From positions 2,294,001 through 2,358,000 of the forward strand of contig RQOL01000824.1 of assembly GCA_013076295.1 (NCBI GenBank): a DNA stretch of 64,000 nt, read 5' to 3'. The stretch comes from Sanderia malayensis (taxonomy: Eukaryota; Cnidaria; Scyphozoa; Semaeostomeae; Pelagiidae). The notes below the pieces were generated by a model, which ran no database searches, was not told the DNA's origin, and worked only from the letters and a program-made list of their open reading frames with translations. The translations under genes were made by a program, and so were the position numbers. Shown here piece by piece: positions 42,547 to 57,037 of this stretch; the first letter of the stretch is position 1, and the number at the start of each line of letters is the position of its first letter.

Positions 42547-45500
42547 TTATGATGCTGTTTTGGTTGCGCATAAATAATTGTCTTTCCAGAATCGGTCTGT
42601 CTCAGTTGGTTCATCGATTTTCATGCAGCCAATGTGATCACTCTCTATGGAGCCCTGGTTGGACCACATGAAGTCAAATGGACTGTCTTTCTCCACGCAG
42701 ATATAATTATCCTGCCAGGAATCGGGGTCTTCTGGCTCCGATACGTGGGTGCACTTCTTACCAGGTAGAGGGCCTGCAATATCATCAACACAATTTGTTA
42801 TGCTTAGGTTAGAATCGCTCTGTTAACCCCCGCCTGCTTACGTAGTGTCGAATTATTGATAGCGTATAAATACTGATTATCAGGGGGGTTACGCATGGAG
42901 CTCGTGTTATGACAGTCCCAATGATGATGAGCAATGTATCATCAATTGATTTCGCATTTTAATTGGTTGTTGCACGTTGCAATACTGAGGGACTGGGACT
43001 GGTTGCAGCACAGCTCCGCATGCTTTACGAGAATGAGGAACGCGGAATCGAGGACCCAAGGAACGAAGCTCTGTGCAATAAGCATCTAAGGTAACTATCA
43101 TTTTATTGTTACGATCAACTATATATGTAGATAAATCTTCATATAATTATCGGACGCTATCAAATACAGTTAATGCAATAAGCTATTTCTATAGACAGAT
43201 TTGTTGTATATCAAGGTACAGTCGACTATCGCTATCTCGAACTCGCAGGGGAAATGAAAATTTGTTCGACATGGCAGGAGCTGGAGATATCCGAACTAAA
43301 TTCACCCAACTAGACAACGAGGGGAAATGGGAATCTGTTCGACATAAGCCAATTCAAGATAGCGAGATTCGACTGTATACTACAAATGCATGCGTGGATA
43401 AATTTATGATACGTGTTGTTATTTTTTACACTTACCGTCGTGAGACCATTTGATATTTGGTGATTGTTTGGTCTTTGCGAAGCACAAGAAATTATCATTC
43501 CACGCATGTCTGTCTGCAGGCTCATCGAAGCTCACACATCTACAATCACATTCATCTGCCTTTTTGCATTCACAAGATGATGGCTTACCCTGACTGTTCC
43601 AACTGAAATCGCTTGGCCATGATGGTAAGTCTTTTTCTGTTCATGTGACAAATATGTTACCATTAATCCGCGTATGAGAAACAATGGATTAAGAACCAAT
43701 GTCCTACTTTAATTGATTACTGAGAATCACTTCAAATGATTGGAGCTTATTCTAAAATGTTCTCCGCCATTGTGAAGTTTCCAGAGCTTATCCTAAAGTG
43801 TCCCAGAGTTTGTTCTAAAGTGCCCCAAAGCTTGTCCTAAAGTATCCCAGAGCTTTTCCTAAAGTTTCCAAAAGCTTATCCTAAAGTGTCCCAGAGATTT
43901 TTTAAAGGTTCCGAGCTTACCCTGTTTGCTTTCATCGTTGAATATATTTGTTTTTTCTCTCTTTGAATGCCACGATTCTTTTGATTCTGTTTCCTCTAAT
44001 TCCTTGCTAAATTTTCCTGCTATAACCCCATTGTGATTTGGCACGACTGTTGGGTCGTTTTTGCTGGGTATACCTTTGCCTTGCGTTGGCCCTGCCTTAG
44101 CCTTGGTGGCCACTGTAGCTGGTGTCGTCTTTGGTGCCTCAGTTGTTGGTGCTTTAGAGGCTTCTGTTGTCTTAGCTGGAGTTGTAGGAGCAGCGGTTGT
44201 TGCTGGTTGAGGGCAAGGAGCGAGACCTCCTCCTGGGCATGCAACTACTGGTGGACAGTTTATCCGAGCACCCTGGCAAATGACTCCTGGTTGGCTTGTT
44301 CCTACAACCAAGGTTTCTCCGGCTGGTGTTGTCCCTCCGGCTGGTGTTGTCCCTCCTGCTGGAGTTGTTCCCGCTGTTGGAGTTGTTCCCGCTGCTGGAG
44401 TTGTTGCCCCTGCTGGCGTTGTTGCAACAATTGGCGTTGTTGCTCCAGTTGCAGTTGTAGCTCCTGCCTTAGTTGTTGCTGGTTGTGTTGTTGGGGCCAG
44501 CGTTGTTGCACCCCCAGATGGATCATCACCTTGTGCACCCAGCTTTTTCTTTTCTTCTTCTTCTTTCTTCTTTTTTTCCTCTTCCTCTTTTTCTTTCTTC
44601 TTCTTTTCATCCTCTTCCTTTTTCTTTTTGGCTTCTTCTTCTGCCTTCTTTTTATTTTCTTCTGCCTTTTTCTTTTCCTCTTCCTCTTCCTTCTTTTTTT
44701 GCTCTTCTTCCTTTTTCTTTTTGGCTTCTTCTTCAGCTTTCTTCTTTTCTTCTTCTGCCTTTTTCTTTTCTTCCTCTTCTTCAGCTTTTTTCTTTTCCTC
44801 TTCTTCTTTTTTCTTCTTTTCTTCTGCGGCCTTCTTCTTCTTTTCTTCTTCTTCTTTTTTCTTTTTTTCCTCTTCTTCTTTCCTCTTTTTTTCCTCTTCA
44901 GCTTCCTTTTTTTTCCTTTCCTCTTCAGCTTTCTTCTTTTCTTCTGCAGCCTTTTTCTTCTTTTCTTCTTCAGCTTTTTTCTTTTCCTCTTCCTCTTTTT
45001 TCTTCTTTTCCTCTTCTTCTTTTTTCTTTTTTTCCTCTTCTTCTTTCCTCTTTTTTTCCTCCTCAGCTTCCTTCTTTTTCCTTTCCTCTTCTGCTTTTTT
45101 CTTTTCTTCTGCAGCCTTTTTCTTCTTTTCTTCTTCTTCCTTTTTCTTCTTTTCTTCCTCTTCCTTTTTCTTCTTTTCTTCTTCTTCCTTTTTCTTCTTT
45201 TCTTCCTCCGCTTTCTTCTTATCTTCTTCCGCTTTTTTTGCTTTTTCTTCTGCCTTCTTTTTTTCCTCCTCCGCTTTCTTCTTTTCTTCTTCTGCTTTTT
45301 TCTTTTTTTCCTCTGCTTTTTTCTTTTCTTCCTCTGCCTTCTTCTTTTCTTCTTCCGCCTTCTTCTTCTTTGCCTTATCTCCCCCAAACACTGCATTGTA
45401 TGCATCGCTTAGTATTCCCCTTGATGTTGCCTTTTTTCTGTTCGAATCTTCATCCGTTTGAACTTCGTTTTCTGCAACATATTTATATTTCTCAACTAAT

Positions 45501-46006
45501 TTATGAAGTCAAATTTTCTTTTCGTGACAAAATCTTTTCCGATCTTACCATCCCCATATTCAGCCAATTTATAAGCGTTTTTAAAGAACAGTTCAGGTTT
45601 TTCTAATTTCAGGGTGAATATTTTAAAATCTCATACCGTTTTCGGATAGATCTGCATCTTTCTCTTCAGGAACTCCAAATTCATCTTGATACAAAAAGAA
45701 ATAGAATCTTCTTATGAAAGTTTTATTTTTTAATCCCCTGAGTTTTTTTAAATTTCTAGCAGGTATTTGCTACAAACAAGCAACTTAGCCCACCTAACAA
45801 TTTTTACTATACCTGCCTTGTTGTTATGGGTTTTAATGTTTAGAAATACTCCTAATGAGTTTGTTTACAAATTTCCACTTACTGTCACTCTGTGAATTGT
45901 CATTTTGTCCATCTTCGTTATCAATTGGCCAACCTTGTATACATATGCAAATAGTTGCTAATACAGCCAGCAGTAATAGCTGTCTAAACTTCATCTTCAT
46001 CCTCAT
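42547..46006 (-). CDS. Secreted protein with Lys/Glu-rich and Thr/Pro-rich regions plus two Cys/Trp modules, 716 aa
   Basis: Minus-strand exons 45883-46006, 45637-45684, 43921-45471, 43436-43636 and 42547-42773; all introns are phase 1 and the sum is 717 codons. Order: signal peptide (FRQLLLLAVLATICICIQG); an acidic stretch; about 290 residues of KKKAEEE-type repeats that should form charged single helix or coiled coil; a Thr/Pro/Ala mucin-like region (TTPAGGTTPAGG repeats) likely O-glycosylated, interrupted by a small Cys-containing patch (CQGARINCPPVVACPGG); then two modules also found in the two astacin-family neighbours. Module A: LPSWPSDFSW...CECKK...CDCRCV...WNDNFLC...IKWS. Module B: KKCTHV...WQDNYICV...FMWSNQG...WKDNYLC. 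No protease domain. The function is unknown; the design suggests an extracellular structural or matrix protein. Three in-frame ATGs cluster at 46006-45992; the first was used. Confidence 0.8.
43219..43375. mobile_element. Pogo-type MITE with TA target duplication
   Basis: The left CAGTCGACTATCGCTATCTC and the reverse complement of the right end (CAGTCGAATCTCGCTATCTT) are terminal inverted repeats of about 25 bp, flanked by TA on both sides. It lies in the last intron of the minus-strand gene. The internal segment (AGGGGAAATGAAAATTTGTTC) is shared with 60440-60465. Confidence 0.75.
43740..43915. repeat. 24-bp intronic tandem repeat, about six imperfect copies
   Basis: Copies of AGAGCTTATCCTAAAGTGTC (24-bp period) run up to within a few bases of the splice donor of the giant exon of the KEK-rich gene (43920). 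Confidence 0.65.
44540..45385. repeat. 850-bp polypyrimidine/polypurine tract coding the Lys/Glu repeats
   Basis: On the plus strand this exon segment is almost entirely C and T, broken mainly by GC dinucleotides where Ala codons occur. It encodes KKKAEEE-like repeats on the minus strand. Within it a unit of about 170 bp (AEEEKKRKEEEEKKKKEEEE region) is duplicated, visible at about 44880 and 45050. Confidence 0.85.
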
Positions 46007-46193
46007 ATCGTCTCGTAAAACGGACGAATTCTCGCACATCAGGTTAGCGTGTAATTGCTAATGGTTAAGGAATCAGTCAAGCATGGTGAGTTTGGTTACT
46101 CACAGGTCAGATGGTACCAATTTGTGTTCAAATGCTTTATAGCTTCGGTTGGTGGTTCATTGTATCATATCTGCATGATTTAACTCTGTGATT
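46007..46193. other. Upstream region of the KEK-rich gene
   Basis: Short 5' flank of the minus-strand gene before the duplication and satellite. Nothing specific seen. Confidence 0.3.
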
Positions 46194-46364
46194 ATTTCTT
46201 CTTTTCTTGAATATTTTACGTTTAACAGGCATAGCATGGTGCTTTGAATTAACTGTAATTCCCAAACCAAAGAATGGAAATCAGTGATAAAGCTCTTAAT
46301 AGGCAATTTTGCAAGTTTTTCGCACAACATTCTTCTTTTCTTGAATATTTACGTTTAACAGGCA
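46194..46364. repeat. 36-bp direct duplication at the edge of the second satellite array
   Basis: CTTCTTTTCTTGAATATTT(T)ACGTTTAACAGGCA occurs at about 46196-46231 and again at 46330-46364. The second copy abuts the first satellite monomer. Confidence 0.6.
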
Positions 46365-47335
46365 AATTTTAGTGCACCCAGATCTCCCGCGGATAACTAT
46401 TTAAACTTTCTGTCATACATGAAGTAGGTACTAAAAAATTCAAATTTTGAAATAAACTGAAAAATGACTCACAAGGAGTCGAATTATACTAAATAGGTCC
46501 TACTGATCACGTTGAGACAATTCCCAGCTCTCTAGGAGCAATGGTTCAAATTTTAGTACACCCAGATTTCCCGCGGATAGCTTTTTAAACTTTCTATCAC
46601 ACGTGAAGTAGGTACTGAAAAATTCAAATTTTGAAATAGACTGAAAATGACTCACAAGGAGTCGAATTATACTAAATATGTCCTACTGATCACGTTGTGA
46701 CAATTCCTAGCTCTCTAGGAGTTATGGTTCAAATTTTAGTGCACCCAGATTTCCCGCGGATAGCTTTTTAAACTTTCTATCATACATGAAGTAGGTACTG
46801 AAAAATTCAAATTTTGAAATAGACTGAAAATGACTCACAAGGAGTCGAATTATACTAAATATGTCCTACTGATCACGTTGAGACAATTCCCAGCTCTCTA
46901 GGAGTTATGGTTCAAATTTTAGTGCACCCAGATTTCCCGCGGATAGCTTTTTAAACTTTCTATCATACATGAAGTAGGTACTGAAAAATTCAAATTTTGA
47001 AATAGACTGAAAATGACTCACAAGGAGTCGAATTATACTAAATTTGTCCTACTGATCACGTTGAGACAATTCCCAGCTCTCTAGGAGTTATCGTTCGTGG
47101 ACCCAGATTTCCCGCGGATAGCTTTTTAAACTTTCTATCATACATGAAAGAGGTACTGAAAAATTCAAATTTTTGAATAGGCTGAAAAATGACTCACAAG
47201 GAGTCGAATTATGCTAAATAGGTCCTACTGATCACGTTGAAACAATTCCCAGCTTTCTAGCAGAAGTGGTTCAAATTTTACTGCGCCCAGATTTCCCGCG
47301 GATAGCTATTTGAAATTTCTATCACACATGAAGGA
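46365..47335. repeat. Second array of the 184-bp satellite family, about five copies
   Basis: ACTCACAAGGAGTCG recurs at 46467, 46650, 46833, 47016 and 47192 (183, 183, 183, 176 bp). Same orientation and family as 14030-17620, but the copies share subtype differences (GATAGCTTTTTAAAC, CAAATTTTGAAATAGACTG, AGGAGTTATGG). It lies between the KEK-rich gene and the pseudo-protease gene. Confidence 0.93.
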
Positions 47336-47725
47336 AGAGCAAATTTCCTGTGTACTTTTCATGGATGAGGTGAATAAAATAAATAAAGTCGCCATTTAAT
47401 AAAGTTAATTGCTTCTTGCTACAGAGCATTTTTTTAGATTCCTGACAAATTATTTCACTGCAATTGTACATTTAATGAAACATTTAGTGAAACGTTTAGT
47501 GAAACGTTAAATTAATTTCATTATCATAATTGAATTGATCATTAATAAATATTATTATTTAATTTGAAAGTTTAGCTTTCTGCTGCTTAAGAGCTTTATT
47601 TGGTCCTCATTTGAATCTAGATTGTTTACATATTAAACAATGTAGTTGATAAGAGTAATATTATAACAGACTCTTGCTCCTTCTGACAGACGTCGATTAA
47701 CTCTGTTTTGAACTGCGAAGTGGGC
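47336..47725. other. 3' flank of the pseudo-protease gene
   Basis: About 390 bp of AT-rich sequence. TTTATT at 47595-47600 is AATAAA on the minus strand, a plausible poly(A) signal about 125 nt past the stop. Confidence 0.4.
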
Positions 47726-50700
47726 TCAGATTCTTTTGGCACAGAGATAATTATCTTTCCACTCTTTTGGGCCATTTGGAACACCCATTCTCAGGCAAGA
47801 GAATTTCTTGTTATCAAGTGGTCCATGTGATGACCATGCAAAATGATAGGGGCTGTTTCTTGGCACACACAAGAAGTTGTCTCCCCAGTAATGTCCAAAT
47901 GTTGGGTCATCAACATGAGTGCATCTTTTGCCGATCAACGGGCCTATTTTGAATTGAAAACACGATGGTGTAATTACAAGTCAAAAGTCTTCATACAACA
48001 TATTACGGCTTTATCTTTTGAATCTTAAGTTCATACCTTTGTGAGACCATTGGATGTGGGGTGCAATATTCTTTCTCTTGTGACAAAGGTAGTTGCTACT
48101 CCATTCCACACCAGCCGACGGCTCATTCAATTGGACGCACTGGCAATCGCATTGTGCGCAGCTGCAATTGTTTGGCTGTCCTGACGTCACCCAACTGAAA
48201 TCATTAGGCCAGGTTGGATATTGCGCTACAACCGAATGAATGTGAAATGAAATACAATGTGTTCTGCCTGGTACGATTCAATTTAATTTGATCAGCACTT
48301 GGCTAACTGTACCTTGTGTTGATGCGAGCTGGCAACATGCTTGTTGGGTTGCATTGCTTGTGTCATTGGATGTCTGTGTCTCGTTGGCTGCCTGTGTCTC
48401 GTTACTCTGAAATTAGGAATGAAAAATTGTCGGTTTAATATTTATAAAGGCTTGTTCGAGGCTATGCCACATACCTCTATGCTATGCCATGACGCTAGTA
48501 GCCGTATACTTACTGCTGTTGCTGACTCTTTATCTTTGAGGACTTCATCAACAACAGAACCCTCAGCGCTTTCACTTTCTTTGGGGCAGTTGAACGCAGC
48601 CTTGATTTTCAACACATCACCATCGCTAAGTGAAACTCTTTGGCCAACTGTCTGGTTTGTTTCTCCAAGAATGTCAATTGTATTTGTACCGTCGTTTGCG
48701 AAAGCATTCTTTGGGAAGTGCATGATACTGCCAAAGTCGTAAGTCGCGTCCTCAAGGCTTGGTGTTGTCATGGCGAAAAACGCGCTTTCCTTTCCTAATC
48801 GAAAAACGTGTGCTCATTATCAGCTTCACAACATGCGCCATTTTGAATCTTCACCCGAGAATTTCAAAATGGTACATCTTGCAAATTCGAGCGGGCGATG
48901 ATGATATTGAACATTGTGCTACAGAATCATTTATCTTTTGTTCAAAAACTACCAATCATTAATTCATAATCACTCATCAATGATTAATGATCACTTATCA
49001 TTGATTAATGATCACTGATCATTGATTAATGATTAATAAAGTACCTTGCTTGATGTTATTTGTGTTTATGCTGATATACTGATTGCGATCCTTTCTTGAA
49101 TTTTCATGAAGAAAGCCAAATGCGTGCATCATTTGATGTAGAACGGAACCCTTGTAGCTACACGCCGGGGTAATTGTTATTTCACTGTTTCCTTTGGCAA
49201 TGAACTTTGTCGAGCATCTGCGTTGAGGGAGATTTAATTGAATTGAAATTATTTTACATGGATGAAATTATAGGAAGTGGTGAAAATTCGTTAAAATTAA
49301 CTCCAACCCACGTGGTGTCACCCTTTTTGAACAGGATGTGAGCAGTTTCCCCTTCTTGTGGCTTGCATTGCAGACATGTTTTTGCTTTTAATTCTTCGCA
49401 CGCTGCCTTCACGACGTTTTTCAACTTTGCATCTGTTAAAGAATTCACAAACTGAATTTGACATACGGTAAAACAGAACAGTTTTGCTTTTTTGCAAATA
49501 ATTAATGCTACTTAATCACCCCCACCTGCCCCAGTGTCATATTTCACGTAGATGGTTACGTTTTTTGTTTCGTTGCCCACTTCATTTCGTTTCGAAGCAG
49601 ACACGAGATTTGTGGCACGTGGTGTAGTAATTTCATCTGACTCAGTGAATGCATTTTCGTCCAAATCTCCTTGTGTAAATGCCCCTGTGAGAACATAATA
49701 TAACCACTGTTACAATTTAAATTTCGCTGCAGACGCACCCATGAACATTCATCAGTGCTTGCTCTATCTGTTAATCCATAACAGCAATAGTGTGAGGCTT
49801 AAAACAATTTATAAATACCTTGCTCTGCTAACAGCTGTGCTGCTCTTTCCTCGTCTGTTTGAGCATCAAAATTTGCCGCATTATCTTCATTATTGGCACC
49901 GTTTTGACTGCCTTGATTTTCATTGGCACCGTTTTGACTGCCTTGATTTTCATTGGCACCGTTTTGACTGCCTTGGTTTTCATTGGCACCGTTTTGACTG
50001 CCTTGATTTTCATTGGCACCGTTTTGACTGCCTTGGTTTTCATTGGCACCGTTTTGACTGCCTTGATTTTCATTGGCACCGTTTTGACTGCCTTGGTTTT
50101 CATTGGCACCGTTTTGACTGCCTTGATTTTCATTGGCACCGTTTTGACTGCCTTGGTTTTCATTGGCACCGTTTTGACTGCCTTGGTTTTCATTGGCACC
50201 GTTTTGACTGCCTTGGTTTTCATTGGCACCGTTTTGACTGCCTTGATTTTCATTGGCACCGTTTTGACTGCCTTGATTTTCATTGGCACCGTTTTGACTG
50301 CCTTGGTTTTCATTGGCACCGTTTTGACTGCCTTGATTTTCATTGGCACCGTTTTGACTGCCTTGGTTTTCATTGGCACCGTTTTGACTGCCTTGGTTTT
50401 CATTGGCACCGTTTTGACTGCCTTGGTTTTCATTGGCACCGTTTTGACTGCCTTGATTTTCATTGGCACCGTTTTGACTGCCTTGATTTTCATTGGCACC
50501 GTTTTGACTGCCTTGGTTTTCATTGGCACCGTTTTGACTGCCTTGGTTTTCATTGGCACCGTTTTGACTGCCTTGGTTTTCATTGGTTTTGACTGCCTTT
50601 TTTCATTGGCACCGTTTTGACTGCCTTGATTTTCATTGGCACCGTTTTGACTGCCTTGATTTTCATTGGCACCGTTTTGACTGCCTTGATTTTCATTGGC

Positions 50701-51333
50701 ACCGTTTTGACTGCCTTGGTTTTCATTGGCACCGTTTTGACTGCCTTGATTTTCATTGGCACGTTTTGACTGCCTTGTTTTCATTGGCACGTTTTGACTG
50801 CCTTGGTTTTCATTGGACCGTTTTGACTGCCTTGGTTTTCATTGGCACCGTTTTGACTGCCTTGATTTTCATTGGCACCGTTTTGACTGCCTTGGTTTTC
50901 ATTGGCACCGTTTTGACTGCCTTGATTTTCATTGGCACCGTTTTGACTGCCTTGGTTTTCATTGGCACCGTTTTGACTGCCTTGGTTTTCATTGGCACCG
51001 TTTTGACTCCTACCTTTCACCTTTGCCTGGAGTCCTGTTTTGTTTGAAACAAATGTAAAGCTAATATTAGCATATATAACTGTGTGTGGCAAAGGCTTTT
51101 AAATGCTATGCAAGCGACTGTTTTAATTAATGCAATAAAATAACCAATCAACAAACAAGATTGATTATTGAATGTTTCTATATTGACTTACTATTTGGAG
51201 CATGTTGAAGTCTTTGTCTTTGATTATGGACTTTTTGGTTGATCTTGTGTTCTGGCGAAGCTGAGTATTCACATACGAGCAAAAACATTATGAATAGTAC
51301 TACAAGTGTGCAACGGATGGTAAGACACGCCAT
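47726..51333 (-). CDS. Secreted astacin-like pseudo-protease with minisatellite-coded repeat and two Cys/Trp modules
   Basis: Minus-strand exons 51192-51333, 49819-51034, 49526-49684, 49312-49432, 49045-49217, 48514-48794, 48313-48406, 48037-48225 and 47726-47943. Signal peptide (CTLVVLFIMFLLVCEYSAS); then a long Asn/Gln/Gly repeat (10-residue unit NQGSQNGANE); then an astacin (M12A) domain; a Thr/Asn-rich linker; module A (YPTWPNDFSW...CSCAQCDCQCV...WSSNYLC) and module B (GKRCTHV...WGDNFLCV...WKDNYLC). The zinc site reads HQMMHAFGFLHENSRKDR: three His kept, but the catalytic Glu is Gln. The Met-turn reads SIMHF, so the catalytic-site Tyr is also lost. It is predicted to be proteolytically inactive. 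The repeat exon is 1216 nt, not a multiple of three as its phase-1 boundaries require, because of indels at about 50581-50603 and 50755-50820. Either assembly error or a broken allele. Confidence 0.75.
49895..51010. repeat. 30-bp minisatellite inside a coding exon, about 37 copies
   Basis: The unit on plus is CATTGGCACCGTTTTGACTG followed by CCTTGRTTTT, where R alternates A/G. On the minus strand it encodes NQGSQNGANE, and the only common variant is synonymous (AAT/AAC Asn). Irregular units of 23, 28, 29 and 29 bp occur at about 50581-50603 and 50759-50843. Confidence 0.95.
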
Positions 51334-51936
51334 CTTACTAGACTTCTGCTTCGCAATGATGAGCATGCTCTGTGATCCACTTTCCTTTTCCTTTTAACTC
51401 GTCGAAAATCATGAAAATTCCTCTAATCGTATGCATCATAATCGCATTCAGGGCCAGAATTGAGTTACCAGCTAACAGTGAAGAACCCCCTTTTGCTTAA
51501 TATGATACAATGAATCGAACAACCAAAATTCATTCTCCAATTTTGATTTTCTTTGTTTTTTAATTAAAACAACACAATTGTTTTAATCTAGAATAATCTT
51601 TAACTAATAATACGAATGGTGCCCAATGAATACCCTTAGACGCTTCAAAAAGCAGCAATTAAGCTTAATTTGACATTTCTAAGGATCCTTGTATTAATTA
51701 ACTTTTATTCGTGAACTGGAATTTCCTTTCTCATCTTTTTCCCTTTTCCTAGCACCAACAGAGAGCACAGAATCAAACTTCCAATAACGAAAATTAAATT
51801 GACAACTACGAAGTGTTTACGTGAGTATTTTTTCATAATTATTTGTCTCATCATTACATTTTTAGAAAATGAGAATTGATGGGCAAAATACTTTTACTAC
51901 TCACTATAGTTGTTTAGACTTTTTTTACTTTGTTAT
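51334..51936. other. Intergenic between the two astacin-family genes
   Basis: 600 bp: promoter of the pseudo-protease gene and 3' flank of the next gene (TTTATT at 51704-51709, AATAAA on minus). No further gene recognised. Confidence 0.4.
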
Positions 51937-56632
<4,696 letters not shown>

Positions 56633-57037
56633 TTGTCGAATGAATTTAAAATCAATAAGAAAACACGCAGGCCTCCTAATAAGGTTCATTGAATAGCTAA
56701 ACGCAACATTGAACAAGTTTGTAACTTGCTGGTTGTTAACGATCTTATCGATACTGGATTCACCGGCACCTCTCTTTTATCAGGTATTGGATTAATGGAT
56801 TTATTGATCCATCTTGGCGGATTCATCGATCCATTTTAATCTCATCGATCTGTCGATCTGTTGTAGTTTTTTCACCCCAGCCTCGTGCCATTTTCAGATT
56901 CAAAACGAGACTCATGCCACGTTCCTTTTCACGTTTCACTTCACAGGGAATCAATGGAGGTATCATTATCATAAATTTTTCCTTCAACCTTCTTACTGCA
57001 GTGGTATTCTTAGTGGCAAAGGTTTAATTTCAGCGAG
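56633..57037. promoter_or_regulatory. Divergent promoter region, astacin gene / COPB2
   Basis: About 400 bp between the minus-strand astacin start codon and the COPB2 initiator. Contains several GATCGAT/GATCCAT repeats near 56803-56863. Should hold both 5' UTRs and promoters. Confidence 0.4.

Noticed and set aside
44033..45606. Three long plus-strand open frames (Phe/Leu/Ser-rich, up to 459 codons)
   Set aside because: They are the antisense of the polypurine KEK exon; composition is dictated by the repeat, no splice context, and the minus strand gives a coherent spliced gene.
49828..50998. Minus-strand frame reading MKTKAVKTVP repeats
   Set aside because: It is open only because a 30-bp unit stays open in two frames. 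The frame NQGSQNGANE links correctly to both flanking exons and makes the common variant silent.
49895..51010. CRISPR-like regular 30-bp array
   Set aside because: No unique spacers between units, and the host is a eukaryote; it is a simple minisatellite.
49741..51058. Long plus-strand open frames of repeated HWHRFDCL or FIGTVLTAL units
   Set aside because: Antisense readings of the 30-bp coding minisatellite of the pseudo-protease gene.
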